Notes under the pieces: model-generated
Seen by the model: only the letters and a program-made list of their open reading frames with translations
Told to the model about the DNA's origin: nothing
Database searches by the model: none
Part shown: positions 16,417 to 26,904 of the stretch, piece by piece
How positions within the stretch are numbered: the first letter of the stretch is position 1
Layout of the letters: the number at the start of each line of letters is the position of its first letter
Translations under genes and position numbers: made by a program
NCBI RefSeq assembly: GCF_026342355.1
Contig: NZ_JAPEMV010000007.1
Coordinates: 186,001 to 250,000, forward strand
Length of the DNA: 64,000 nt
Origin: Streptomyces sp. NBC_00249
GTDB lineage: Bacteria > Actinomycetota > Actinomycetes > Streptomycetales > Streptomycetaceae
Reading direction: 5' to 3'

Positions 16417-18429
16417 ATGGATGCCGTCCAGCAGTCCGCCCCCGCCGCTTCCGCCCCCGCCCGGCGGACCGTGCTGAAGGCCGGGGCCGGGACCGCCGCC
16501 GCGCTGGCGATGTGCCCGCACGCCGCCGCCGCGGCCGCGGTGGCCCCGGCCGCCGCCCCGGCCGCCGCCCCGGTCCGGGCCGCCGCGGACGGCCCCGACC
16601 TGCCCCTGCGCACCGACCGCAGCACCCAGGGCGACATCCTGGCGGGCTCCCGCAAGGACCAGGCCTGCCTGCTGCTCCTGCACTTCTCCGACCCGGCCGC
16701 GGCGCGCCGCTGGCTCGGGAAGCTGCTGCCGGAGCTGTCCACCACCGAGGAGATGGCCCGCTTCAACGCCGCCTTCAGCGCGGCCCGCCTCAAAGCGGGC
16801 GGCGCCGACCCCGCCACCCTGTCGGCGACCTGGACCGGCCTGTCCCTGACCTACCCCGGACTGCGGTTCCTCGCCGGACGCGATCCCTTCCCGGCGGTGC
16901 CGCCCGGCAGCACCGCCGAGGCTTTCGTGCAGGGCGCCGCGCAGCGCGCCGAGGCCCTCGGGGACACCGGTAGCAGCGCCCCCGACTCCTGGCTGTTCGG
17001 CGCCGAGCAGGCCGAGCCGGCCGGACGCACCGTGCACGTCGTGCTCAGCCTCTCGGCGGACGACCCCGCCAAGCTCGCCGCGGCCGTCACCCGCCACCGC
17101 AAGGCCCTGGCGGCCGCCACCGGGGTGGTCGTCTTCCGGCAGGACGCCGCCACCCTGGCCGGAGCGCTGCGCGGGCACGAGCACTTCGGGTTCACCGACG
17201 GGATCAGCCAGCCCGGCGTGCGCGGCTTCCACGCGCCCGACCCCGGTACCGGTACCACCGTCCAGGGGAAGCCCGGGACGCGGCTGGTCCCGGCCGGGGA
17301 GTTCCTCGTAGGGCAGGAGAAGGCCGGGCACCGGCCCGCCGGGCTGCCGGCGTGGGCCACCGGGGGCTCCTTCCAGGTCGTACGCCGCCTCGCGCAGGAC
17401 GTGCCCGGCTGGTGGGCGCAGGTCCGGCTGCGGCTCGCCGAGCTGAAGAAGAGCGGGGCGGCGCCCGACGGGGCCACCGACACCTGGATGGCGTCGCGGC
17501 TGGTGGGCCGCTGGCCCGGCGGCACCCCCGTCGCGGGCTGCCCGCTCGCCGAGCGGCCCGGACCGGTGGGCCAGGACCCCGACGCCGCCCTGACCTACGC
17601 CGACGACCCGCAGGGCTGGAACACCCCGCTGTTCGCGCACATCCGCAAGGGCAACCCGCGCGACGGCCTGAACCTCGCCCCGGGCCGGCCCCCGCTGGCC
17701 CCGGACGCGCTGGACGGGCACCGGATCATCCGGCGGGGCATCCCGTTCGGTCCCGCCTACGACCCGCAGGCGGGCGCCGGGCGCGGCGCCGACGTCCCGC
17801 GCGGGCTGGTCTTCATCGGCTACCAGGCGGACCTCGTGGAGCAGTTCGAGTTCATCGCGAAGCGGTGGATCAACGAGGGCGACTTCCCGGCCGGCCGCAA
17901 CCCCCGGGTCGGCGCCGACCCGGTCCTCGGCCCCGACTCCCCGGTCACCTTCGAGAACCGCTCCGACAGCGGCAGCCGGGCCACCACCCTGCGCTTCGGC
18001 CGGTTCGTCCGCACCGAGGGCGCGCTCTACGCCTTCACCCCCTCGCTGCCCGCTCTGCGGGCCCTCGCCGACGGCGACCTCGACGACTCCGTCGAGGTCC
18101 ACCCGGCCACGGTGCTGCGCGTGGGGGACGTCCTCGACGCCGGCTCCGTACGCCTGACCCTCGGCGCCGACGGGGACCTCGTCATCCTCGACCGCGAGGG
18201 CTCCCGGCTGTGGAACGCGGGCACCGCCGGCACCGGACACGACGCCCGTTTCGACAGTGACGGCGAGCTCACCGTGCGCGACGCGGCCGGGCGGACGGTC
18301 TGGAGCAGCGGCACCGAGGGCCACCGCGGCGCCCGGCTGCTGGTCAGGCCGCAGGGGGACGTGGTGATCCTCGACGGGGACCGGGAGATCTGGCGCCCCC
18401 TGGACGCCGTGCGGGCTCACCGAGGGTGA
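16417..18429 (+). CDS. Tat-exported DyP-type peroxidase fused to a bulb-lectin-like domain
   Basis: Dye-decolourising haem peroxidase of 670 residues. ATG 16417 has AGGAG with an 8-base gap. A twin-arginine signal (ARRTVLKAGAGTAAALAM, Arg16-Arg17) indicates export by the Tat system, folded with haem. The DyP domain (about 60-555) has the catalytic GFTDG at 258-262, HIRKGNPR with probable haem-ligand His408, and RRGIPFG with Arg439. From about residue 560 a second domain carries three repeats of the type GDLVILD, typical of bulb-type (beta-prism II) lectins, although the mannose-site residues are degenerate. The lectin could tether the enzyme to polysaccharide. Export links it to tatA/tatC in this window. 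Confidence 0.9.
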   Translation: MDAVQQSAPAASAPARRTVLKAGAGTAAALAMCPHAAAAAAVAPAAAPAAAPVRAAADGPDLPLRTDRSTQGDILAGSRKDQACLLLLHFSDPAAARRWLGKLLPELSTTEEMARFNAAFSAARLKAGGADPATLSATWTGLSLTYPGLRFLAGRDPFPAVPPGSTAEAFVQGAAQRAEALGDTGSSAPDSWLFGAEQAEPAGRTVHVVLSLSADDPAKLAAAVTRHRKALAAATGVVVFRQDAATLAGALRGHEHFGFTDGISQPGVRGFHAPDPGTGTTVQGKPGTRLVPAGEFLVGQEKAGHRPAGLPAWATGGSFQVVRRLAQDVPGWWAQVRLRLAELKKSGAAPDGATDTWMASRLVGRWPGGTPVAGCPLAERPGPVGQDPDAALTYADDPQGWNTPLFAHIRKGNPRDGLNLAPGRPPLAPDALDGHRIIRRGIPFGPAYDPQAGAGRGADVPRGLVFIGYQADLVEQFEFIAKRWINEGDFPAGRNPRVGADPVLGPDSPVTFENRSDSGSRATTLRFGRFVRTEGALYAFTPSLPALRALADGDLDDSVEVHPATVLRVGDVLDAGSVRLTLGADGDLVILDREGSRLWNAGTAGTGHDARFDSDGELTVRDAAGRTVWSSGTEGHRGARLLVRPQGDVVILDGDREIWRPLDAVRAHRG

Positions 18430-18497
18430 CGGGCCGGCTGCGTGAACCCACCGGGTCGGGGCCCGGTGGGCCCTTGAGCGCGAATCCGGGGGCGGTT

Positions 18498-18519
18498 GCT
18501 GCGTAAGGTGCTTACAGCA
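18498..18519. promoter_or_regulatory. Candidate operator upstream of the XRE-cupin gene
   Basis: GTAAG, GTG, CTTAC (18503-18515) forms a perfect inverted repeat. Flanking TGCTG and AGCA extend the symmetry with a one-base offset. It also contains TAAGGT, a possible -10. An autoregulatory site is a reasonable guess. Confidence 0.4.
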
Positions 18520-18558
18520 CACCGATGTGCGACGAGGACAGGGGAGGGCAGCCCCGAC

Positions 18559-19242
18559 ATGATCGACAAGGAACACGGCGACATCGCGGACTTCTCGCAG
18601 GACGGCGCGGCCGGTGGTCACGGCGGCGACGCCGTCGACGGCGGCATCGACGGCGGCGCAGACAAGGAGAAGGACTCCAAGGAGCCGCTCCGGGTGGGCG
18701 TCGCCGTGCGCAAACGGCGCCGCGCGCTCCACCTGACCCTCGCCGCGGTGTCGGCGCGCAGCGGCCTGTCCGTCCCCTTCCTGAGCCAGATAGAGAACGA
18801 GCGGGCCCGCCCCAGCATGCGTTCCCTGGAACGGGTCGCGGACGCGCTGGAGACCACGGCCGTCGACCTGCTGGCCGCCTCCGACACGGCGCGCACGGTG
18901 GACCTCGTACGGGCCGGGGACGACTCCGGGCTCACGCCGGTCAAGGGCGTACGTCCCCTCGTCCGCGGACACCACCAGCTGCACGCGCTGGAGTTCACCG
19001 GGGACCAGGACGCCGGACGCGAGTACCAGCACCGCAACGACGAGCTGATGTACGTGGTCTCGGGCGCCTGCCAGGTGGAGGCCGAGGGGCGGGCCTACCG
19101 GCTGGAGAGCGGGGACGCGCTGTTCCTCTCCGGCGGGGTCCGCCACCGCTGGCGGGCCGTCAGCGAGGACACCAAGCTCCTGGTCGTCGCCGTCGGCGAC
19201 CACATCCACGCCACCTCCGAGCCGCCCTCGCCGGGCCGCTGA
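18559..19242 (+). CDS. XRE-family regulator with C-terminal cupin sensor
   Basis: Transcription factor of 227 residues. ATG 18559 follows GGGGAGGG; the open frame upstream lacks a ribosome site. The first 40 residues are acidic and glycine-rich. Helix-turn-helix at about 50-105 (LRVGVAVRKRRRALHLTLAA ... SVPFLSQIENERARPSMRSL). Cupin domain at about 145-222, with YQHRNDELMYVVSG and GDALFLSGGVRHRW providing possible metal or ligand residues. Proteins of this layout usually sense a small metabolite. A palindrome at 18503-18515 may be its operator. The next gene starts 4 bases after the stop and may be coupled. Confidence 0.88.
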   Translation: MIDKEHGDIADFSQDGAAGGHGGDAVDGGIDGGADKEKDSKEPLRVGVAVRKRRRALHLTLAAVSARSGLSVPFLSQIENERARPSMRSLERVADALETTAVDLLAASDTARTVDLVRAGDDSGLTPVKGVRPLVRGHHQLHALEFTGDQDAGREYQHRNDELMYVVSGACQVEAEGRAYRLESGDALFLSGGVRHRWRAVSEDTKLLVVAVGDHIHATSEPPSPGR

Positions 19243-19967
19243 ACCGGTGCGCGTCGTCTCCCTCGTCCCGTCCCTGACCGAGGCCGTGGCGGTGACCGGC
19301 GGCCCCGCGCTGCTGGCCGGGGTCACCGACTGGTGCACGCACCCGGCCGGCCTGGCCGCGGCGGCGCGGATCGGGGGGACCAAGAACCCCGACGTACCGG
19401 CGATCGTGCGGCTGCGCCCGGACCTGGTGATCGCCAACGAGGAGGAGAACCGGGCCCCCGACCTGGAGGCGCTGCGCGCGGCCGGGGTGGAGGTGCTGGT
19501 CACCGAGATCCGGGACCTGCCGCAGGCCTTCACCGAGCTGGAGCGGGTGCTGGTGGGGGCGCTGGGGCTGGCGCGGCCCGAGTGGCTGGACCGGGCCGAG
19601 GCCGCCTGGGCGGCGGTGGAACCCGTCGGCTCCCTGTCCGCCGTCGTCCCCGTGTGGCGGCGGCCCTGGATGGTGCTGGGCCGCGACACCTTCGCCGGGG
19701 ACCTGCTGGCGCGGCTGGGGGTGCGCAACGCCTACGCCGGGCACGCCGAGCGGTATCCGCGGGTGCCGCTCGCCGAGCTGACGGCGAGCGGCTGCGACCT
19801 GGTGGTGCTCCCCGACGAGCCGTACCGCTTCACCGCCGAGGACGGCCCGGAGGCCTTCGGGGCCCTCCCGGCCGCCCTGGTGAGCGGGCGCCACCTGACC
19901 TGGTACGGACCCTCGCTGGCCGAGGCCCCGGCGGTGCTGGGGGCGGCGCTGCGGGCTCCGCTGGGCC

Positions 19968-21101
<1,134 letters not shown>

Positions 21102-21155
21102 GGGTCCAGCGTCCCGCCGGGCCGGGACGTACGGCAGAGGCCGCCCCTCTATGAG

Positions 21156-21176
21156 GCCATAAACTGATGTTATGGC
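21156..21176. promoter_or_regulatory. LysR-type operator overlapping a leaderless start
   Basis: GCCATAA, 7 bases, TTATGGC is a perfect inverted repeat whose right arm contains the lysR ATG (21172). The -10 box TAAACT (21160-21165) lies inside it, 6 bases before the ATG, so binding would block leaderless lysR transcription. It is also positioned to act on the divergent transporter. Confidence 0.6.
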
Positions 21177-22095
21177 TAATGAGGAGTGGGTTCCGCTGGC
21201 GCACCGCGTGCCCGACCTGGGCGCGCTGGAGCTGCTGCTCGCGGTTGCCCGGGTCGGCAGTCTGAGCGGCGCAGCCCGGCACCTGGGCATCACGCAGCCC
21301 GCCGCGAGCAGCCGGATCCGGGCGATGGAGACCCGGCTCGGCGTCGCCCTCGTCGACCGCTCCCCGCGCGGCTCGACGCTCACCCCCGAAGGCGCGCTGG
21401 TCACCGACTGGGCCCGACGGGTGGTCGAGGCCGCGGAGGCCTTCGACGCGGGAGCACAGGCGCTACGGGGCCGGCGGGACTCGCGGCTGCGGGTGGCGGC
21501 CAGCATGACCATCGCCGAGTACCTGCTGCCCGGCTGGCTGATCGCGCTGCGCGGCGAACGGCCCGGCACCGCGGTGTCCCTGCACGCCGGGAACTCGGCG
21601 GACGTGGCCCAGCGGGTCCTCACCCACGAGGCGGACCTCGGCTTCGTCGAAGGCCTGTCGGTGCCGGAGGGCCTGGACTCGGCCGTCATCGCCCAGGACC
21701 GCCTGGTGGTGGCGGTCGCCCCCTCCCACCCCTGGGCCCGGCGGACCCGGGCGGTCGGGGCGGACGAACTGGCACGGACCCCGCTGATCCTGCGGGAGCG
21801 GGGGTCCGGGACCCGGCAGGTCCTCGACGCCGCGCTGGCCGCCTCCGGGGGGCTCGCGGAACCGCTGCTGGAACTGGCCTCGACCACCGCGGTGAAGGGG
21901 GCCGCGCTGAGCGGGGCGGGGCCGTGCGTGCTGTCGGAACTCGCGCTGGGGGACGAGCTCGCGGGGCGGCGGCTGGTGGCGGTGCCGGTCGCCGGGGCGC
22001 GGTTGGGGAGGGCACTGCGGGCGGTATGGCCCACGGGCTCCCGCCCGGCGGGCCCGGCCCGCGACCTCCTCTCCCTGACCCGCACCCCGCGCTAG
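21172..22095 (+). CDS. LysR-family transcriptional regulator
   Basis: Regulator of 307 residues. The N-terminal winged helix (about 13-75) includes LGALELLLAVARVGSLSGAA and GITQPAASSRIRAMETRLGV; the substrate-binding domain runs from about 100 to 300. ATG 21172 is preceded by TAAACT at leaderless spacing and lacks a Shine-Dalgarno. The operator at 21156-21176 overlaps the start codon, predicting autorepression. The divergent TDT transporter is the likely target; the inducer is probably the transported anion (inference). Confidence 0.9.
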   Translation: MANEEWVPLAHRVPDLGALELLLAVARVGSLSGAARHLGITQPAASSRIRAMETRLGVALVDRSPRGSTLTPEGALVTDWARRVVEAAEAFDAGAQALRGRRDSRLRVAASMTIAEYLLPGWLIALRGERPGTAVSLHAGNSADVAQRVLTHEADLGFVEGLSVPEGLDSAVIAQDRLVVAVAPSHPWARRTRAVGADELARTPLILRERGSGTRQVLDAALAASGGLAEPLLELASTTAVKGAALSGAGPCVLSELALGDELAGRRLVAVPVAGARLGRALRAVWPTGSRPAGPARDLLSLTRTPR

Positions 22096-22115
22096 GCCCC
22101 GGCGGAGCCGCAACC

Positions 22116-22163
22116 CCCTGGGAATCCGCCCCGGACCCCGCTCCTCAAACGCCGGAAGGGCTG
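22116..22163. repeat. Dispersed intergenic repeat, single copy
   Basis: CCGCCCCGGACCCCGCTCC followed by TCAAACGCCGGAAGGGCTGG. Same family as at 14041-14137; this copy has drifted in the left stem. It lies between the lysR stop and the terminator. Confidence 0.7.
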
Positions 22164-22184
22164 GATTTCGGCCGGCGTAGGCAG

Positions 22185-22221
22185 CGGAAGGCCCCGCCCC
22201 GGGTGGGGGCGGGGCCTTCCG
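22185..22221. terminator. Bidirectional hairpin between lysR and the PuuD-like gene
   Basis: Perfect 16-bp arms (22185-22200 and 22206-22221) around a 5-base loop, placed between two convergent genes. There is no T run on either side. Confidence 0.7.
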
Positions 22222-22229
22222 GTCGGGGG

Positions 22230-22934
22230 TCAGGCCAGGGCTGCCGGGACGGTGGCGGCGGCTTCGACGAGGGAGGCCATCACCCGGGTGTCCTTGTCCC
22301 GCTCCGGGTGCCACTGGACGCCCAGCACCCACCGCCCCCGGTCCGGGTCCTCGATCGCCTCGACGGTCCCGTCCAGCGCGTACGCGGACACGACCAGCCC
22401 CCGCCCCAGCCGCTCCACGGCCTGGTGGTGGTAGGTCGGGACGTCCGCCTCCTCGGGGACCAGCTCCGCGTACCGGGTGCCCGCGACGGGGCGGACGGGG
22501 TGCCAGGAGGTGACCCCGGGGGTGTGGACGTGGCCGTCGATGTGCTGGACCAGGGTCCCGCCGAGCGCCACGTTCAGCGCCTGCATGCCCCGGCAGATGC
22601 CCAGCAGCGGCATGCCGGTGTCCAGCGCCGCCCCGATCAGCGCGAGTTCCCACTCGTCGCGCACGGTCGCGGCAGGCCCCGTACGGGGGTCGCGCGGTGC
22701 CCCGTAGTGGACCGGGTCCACGTCCGGGCCGCCCGAGACGATCAGGCCGTCCAGCCGGCTCAGCACCTCCGCCGCCCGCCCCGGTTCGTCCGGCGGCAGC
22801 AGCACGGCCGCGCCGCCCGCTGCCTGGACGAGCTGGTAGTAGTCGCTGGGCACGAGGGCCGTGGGCAGGTCCCACACGTTGTAGCGGGTCGATTCCTCGA
22901 CGTAGGTGGTGATGCCGATGAGCGGCCTGGGCAC
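22230..22934 (-). CDS. Class I glutamine amidotransferase-like gamma-glutamyl hydrolase (PuuD-like)
   Basis: Peptidase C26-family enzyme of 234 residues that hydrolyses a gamma-glutamyl amide bond, as PuuD does for gamma-glutamyl-GABA. Nucleophile Cys114 in LLGICRGMQALN; His209 and Glu211 in GVQWHPE complete the triad. GTG 22934 is preceded by GGAGG at a 6-7 base gap. It lies 59 bases downstream of the permease gene in the same direction and next to a GlnA-like ligase cluster. The likely job is the last step, freeing glutamate from the oxidised gamma-glutamyl product. If the substrate is ethanolamine, the product would be gamma-glutamylglycine (inference). Confidence 0.9.
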   Translation of the reverse strand: MPRPLIGITTYVEESTRYNVWDLPTALVPSDYYQLVQAAGGAAVLLPPDEPGRAAEVLSRLDGLIVSGGPDVDPVHYGAPRDPRTGPAATVRDEWELALIGAALDTGMPLLGICRGMQALNVALGGTLVQHIDGHVHTPGVTSWHPVRPVAGTRYAELVPEEADVPTYHHQAVERLGRGLVVSAYALDGTVEAIEDPDRGRWVLGVQWHPERDKDTRVMASLVEAAATVPAALA

Positions 22935-22993
22935 GGTGCTACCTCCAGGGTGGTGCCGGACGGTGGAGCTCAGGAGACGACGGGGCAAGGATT

Positions 22994-24502
<1,509 letters not shown>

Positions 24503-24524
24503 GTGCGCTCCTGCCTAGGGCAAT

Positions 24525-24550
24525 GCAATGGTTGTGAGGCGTACCTTTGC
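24525..24550. promoter_or_regulatory. Candidate GntR operator, site 1 (upstream of permease)
   Basis: GCAATGGTT, 8 bases, TACCTTTGC: an inverted repeat with 7 of 9 positions symmetric, 23 bases upstream of the permease start. The same half sites and spacing occur at site 2 (25406-25431). Confidence 0.6.
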
Positions 24551-24637
24551 GTCATGGGCGTGGAACGCGCAAGACCCCCGCGTTAAACAGGGGTTACGAA
24601 AACCTCTCCGCCCCCTTCCGCCGCGCCCCCCGGCCGC

Positions 24638-25384
24638 TCAGGCCAGGAAGCCGCGCAGCAGGGCCGCCGTCCCGCAGCAGTGCTCGCGCATCACCGCCCG
24701 GGCCCCCTCGGCGTCGTGCTCCAGCACCGCCTCCACCAGTGCGGTGTGCTGCTGCTGCGAGTGCTCCAGGTTGCGCACCAGCAGCGGGATGCAGTCCAGC
24801 AGGTCGTTCACCGTGGCCCGGACGGCCGCGTACTGGGCCGTCAGCGTGGCCGAGCCCGCCAGTTCGCACAGGGTGAGGTGGAAGAGGGTGTCCTGGCGGC
24901 GGTAGTCCGGCAGCGGGGCGTCGTGCGTGGCGGTCAGCGCCCGCAGCAGCCGCTCGGTGCCCTCCTCCGTGAGCCCCTGCGAGGCGCACAGCCCGGCCGC
25001 CCCCACCTCCAGGACCTCGCGGAACCGCAGGACGTCCTCGATGTCCACGCCCGCCACGCGCCGGCGCAGCTCCTCCTCCGCGGCGCCGGCCGGGGTGTCC
25101 GGGCGGGCCTTCACGAACGTCCCGCCGTACCGGCCGCGCCGGGCCTCGACCAGGCCCTGGTCCTGGAGCACCTTGAGGACCTCGCGCAGGGTGACCCGGC
25201 TGATCCCCATGCGCTCCGCCAACTCCCGCTCGGGCGGAAGCCGTTCCCCGCCCGGCACCAGGCCGAGCCGGACCACCTGGAGGATCTGCTCCAGGGCCTC
25301 CTCGAAACCGTTGCCCGCCCGCACCTGCCGCAGTACGGGATTCAGCCGCGCGATCGCGCCACCCTCGCCCGTCGTGTCGGTCAT
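24638..25384 (-). CDS. GntR-family (FadR subfamily) transcriptional regulator
   Basis: Regulator of 248 residues. ATG 25384 has GGAGGAG 5 bases upstream; the TTG at 25405 overlaps that site and is rejected. Winged helix at about 46-92 (GERLPPERELAERMGISRVT, then LREVLKVLQDQGLVEARRG). An all-helical FCD effector domain at about 105-235 contains metal-binding candidates in RRQDTLFHLTLCELAG. It is divergent from the GlnA-like gene with 77 bases between, and precedes the permease gene. Two copies of a palindromic motif flank the gene, so it probably controls both transcripts, with an amine or its glutamyl derivative as ligand (inference). Confidence 0.9.
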   Translation of the reverse strand: MTDTTGEGGAIARLNPVLRQVRAGNGFEEALEQILQVVRLGLVPGGERLPPERELAERMGISRVTLREVLKVLQDQGLVEARRGRYGGTFVKARPDTPAGAAEEELRRRVAGVDIEDVLRFREVLEVGAAGLCASQGLTEEGTERLLRALTATHDAPLPDYRRQDTLFHLTLCELAGSATLTAQYAAVRATVNDLLDCIPLLVRNLEHSQQQHTALVEAVLEHDAEGARAVMREHCCGTAALLRGFLA

Positions 25385-25405
25385 CTCGGCTCCTCCCCTT
25401 CCCAA

Positions 25406-25431
25406 GCAATGGTTCTATTCAATACCTTAGG
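25406..25431. promoter_or_regulatory. Candidate GntR operator, site 2 (gntR / glnA-like intergenic)
   Basis: GCAATGGTT, 8 bases, TACCTTAG; matches site 1 in both half sites and spacing. It lies in the 77-base divergent gap, placed to affect both gntR and the ligase gene. Confidence 0.6.
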
Positions 25432-25461
25432 CGCACTCGGCTCACCGAAGGAGAGATTCCA

Positions 25462-26826
25462 GTGGTAGACCGCAAGCCGCCGCTCGCGCCCGAGGAGCTC
25501 CGTGCCCTCGTCGCCAGCGGTGAGATCGACACAGTGGTCCTGGCCTTCCCCGACATGCAGGGACGGCTCCAGGGCAAGCGGTTCGCCGCACAGTTCTTCC
25601 TCGACGAGGTCCTCGCCCACGGCACCGAGGGCTGCAACTACCTCCTCGCCGTCGACACCGACATGAACACCGTCGACGGCTACGAGATGTCCTCCTGGGA
25701 CCGGGGCTACGGCGACTTCGCCATGCACCCCGACCTCGCCACCCTGCGCCGCATCCCCTGGAACCCGGGCAGCGCCTTCGTCGTCGCCGACCTCGCCTGG
25801 AACGACGGCACCCCCGTCGTCGCCGCGCCCCGCCAGATCCTGCGCCGCCAGCTGGAACGCCTCGCCGAGCAGGGGTACACCGCGATGGTGGGCACCGAGC
25901 TGGAGTTCATGGTCTTCCAGGACACCTACGAGCAGGCCTGGAACGCCAACTACCGGGACCTGACCCCCGCCAACCAGTACAACATCGACTACTCGCTCCT
26001 CGGCACCGGCCGCGTCGAACCCCTCCTGCGCCGCGTCCGCAACGAGATGCAGGCCGCGGGCCTGGTCGTCGAGTCCGCCAAGGGCGAGTGCAACCTCGGC
26101 CAGCACGAGATCGTCTTCCGCTACGACGAGGCGCTCACCACTTGCGACCAGCACTCCGTCTACAAGACGGGCGCCAAGGAGATCGCCTCCCAGGAAGGTG
26201 TCTCGCTCACCTTCATGGCCAAGTTCGACGCGCGCGAAGGCAACTCCTGTCACATCCACCTCTCACTCACCGATGCCGACGGGCACAACGCCATGGCCGG
26301 GGACGGACCGGGAGGCATGTCGCCGCTGATGCGGCACTTCCTGGCCGGCCAGCTGGCCGCGCTGCGCGACTTCTCCCTTCTCTACGCCCCGAACATCAAC
26401 TCGTACAAGCGTTTCCGGCCGGGATCCTTCGCACCGACCGCCGTCGCCTGGGGCGTGGACAACCGGACCTGCGCCCTGCGAGTGGTCGGCCACGGCCGCT
26501 CCATGCGCTTCGAGAACCGCCTCCCCGGCGGAGACGTCAACCCCTACCTCGCCGTCGCCGGCCTGGTCGCCGCCGGGCTCTACGGCGTCGAGAACCGCCT
26601 CGAACTCCCCGAGGCCTGCACGGGCAACGCCTACACCGCCGACTTCGCCCACGTCCCCACCACCCTGCGCGAAGCCGCGGAACTGTGGGAGAACAGCGAG
26701 ATCGCCAAGGCCGCCTTCGGCCCCGAAGTCGTCGCCCACTACCGCAACATGGCCCGCGTGGAACTCGACGCCTACGACTCCGCCGTCACCGACTGGGAGC
26801 TGCGCCGCTCCTTCGAACGCCTGTAA
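25462..26826 (+). CDS. Glutamine-synthetase-like gamma-glutamylamide ligase (GlnA4-like)
   Basis: Glutamine-synthetase-fold ligase of 454 residues, which couples glutamate to an amine using ATP. GTG 25462 follows AAGGAGA. Motifs: N-terminal beta-grasp to about 110; GTELEFMVF and KGECNLGQHEIVFRYDEAL supply metal-binding glutamates; NSCHIHLSL gives the conserved His; then NINSYKRFRPGSFAPT (glutamate-binding) and RFENRLPGGDVNPYLA. It is about 15 residues shorter than housekeeping GlnA, like the GlnA4/PuuA group. The setting (permease, GntR, aldehyde dehydrogenase, PuuD-like hydrolase) argues for an amine other than ammonia. In S. coelicolor GlnA4 is known as a gamma-glutamylethanolamide synthetase, and I infer orthology from context. 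Confidence 0.9.
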   Translation: MVDRKPPLAPEELRALVASGEIDTVVLAFPDMQGRLQGKRFAAQFFLDEVLAHGTEGCNYLLAVDTDMNTVDGYEMSSWDRGYGDFAMHPDLATLRRIPWNPGSAFVVADLAWNDGTPVVAAPRQILRRQLERLAEQGYTAMVGTELEFMVFQDTYEQAWNANYRDLTPANQYNIDYSLLGTGRVEPLLRRVRNEMQAAGLVVESAKGECNLGQHEIVFRYDEALTTCDQHSVYKTGAKEIASQEGVSLTFMAKFDAREGNSCHIHLSLTDADGHNAMAGDGPGGMSPLMRHFLAGQLAALRDFSLLYAPNINSYKRFRPGSFAPTAVAWGVDNRTCALRVVGHGRSMRFENRLPGGDVNPYLAVAGLVAAGLYGVENRLELPEACTGNAYTADFAHVPTTLREAAELWENSEIAKAAFGPEVVAHYRNMARVELDAYDSAVTDWELRRSFERL

Positions 26827-26840
26827 CCGGCACCCGCGAC

Positions 26841-26880
26841 CACCGCGCACCGCCGCACCGCACCGCGCACCGCCGCACCG
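26841..26880. repeat. Perfect 20-bp tandem duplication
   Basis: Bases 26841-26860 and 26861-26880 are identical (unit begins CACCGCGCAC). It lies in the 78-base gap between the ligase and aldehyde dehydrogenase genes. Confidence 0.85.
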
Positions 26881-26904
26881 TCCGCACACCAGAGAGGCAC
26901 CACG

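Noticed and set aside
16102..19728. 1208-codon open frame on the minus strand
   Set aside because: Lies antisense to the peroxidase, XRE-cupin and BtuF-like genes. Composition is Gly/Ala/Arg/Val with no motif; an artefact of high GC.
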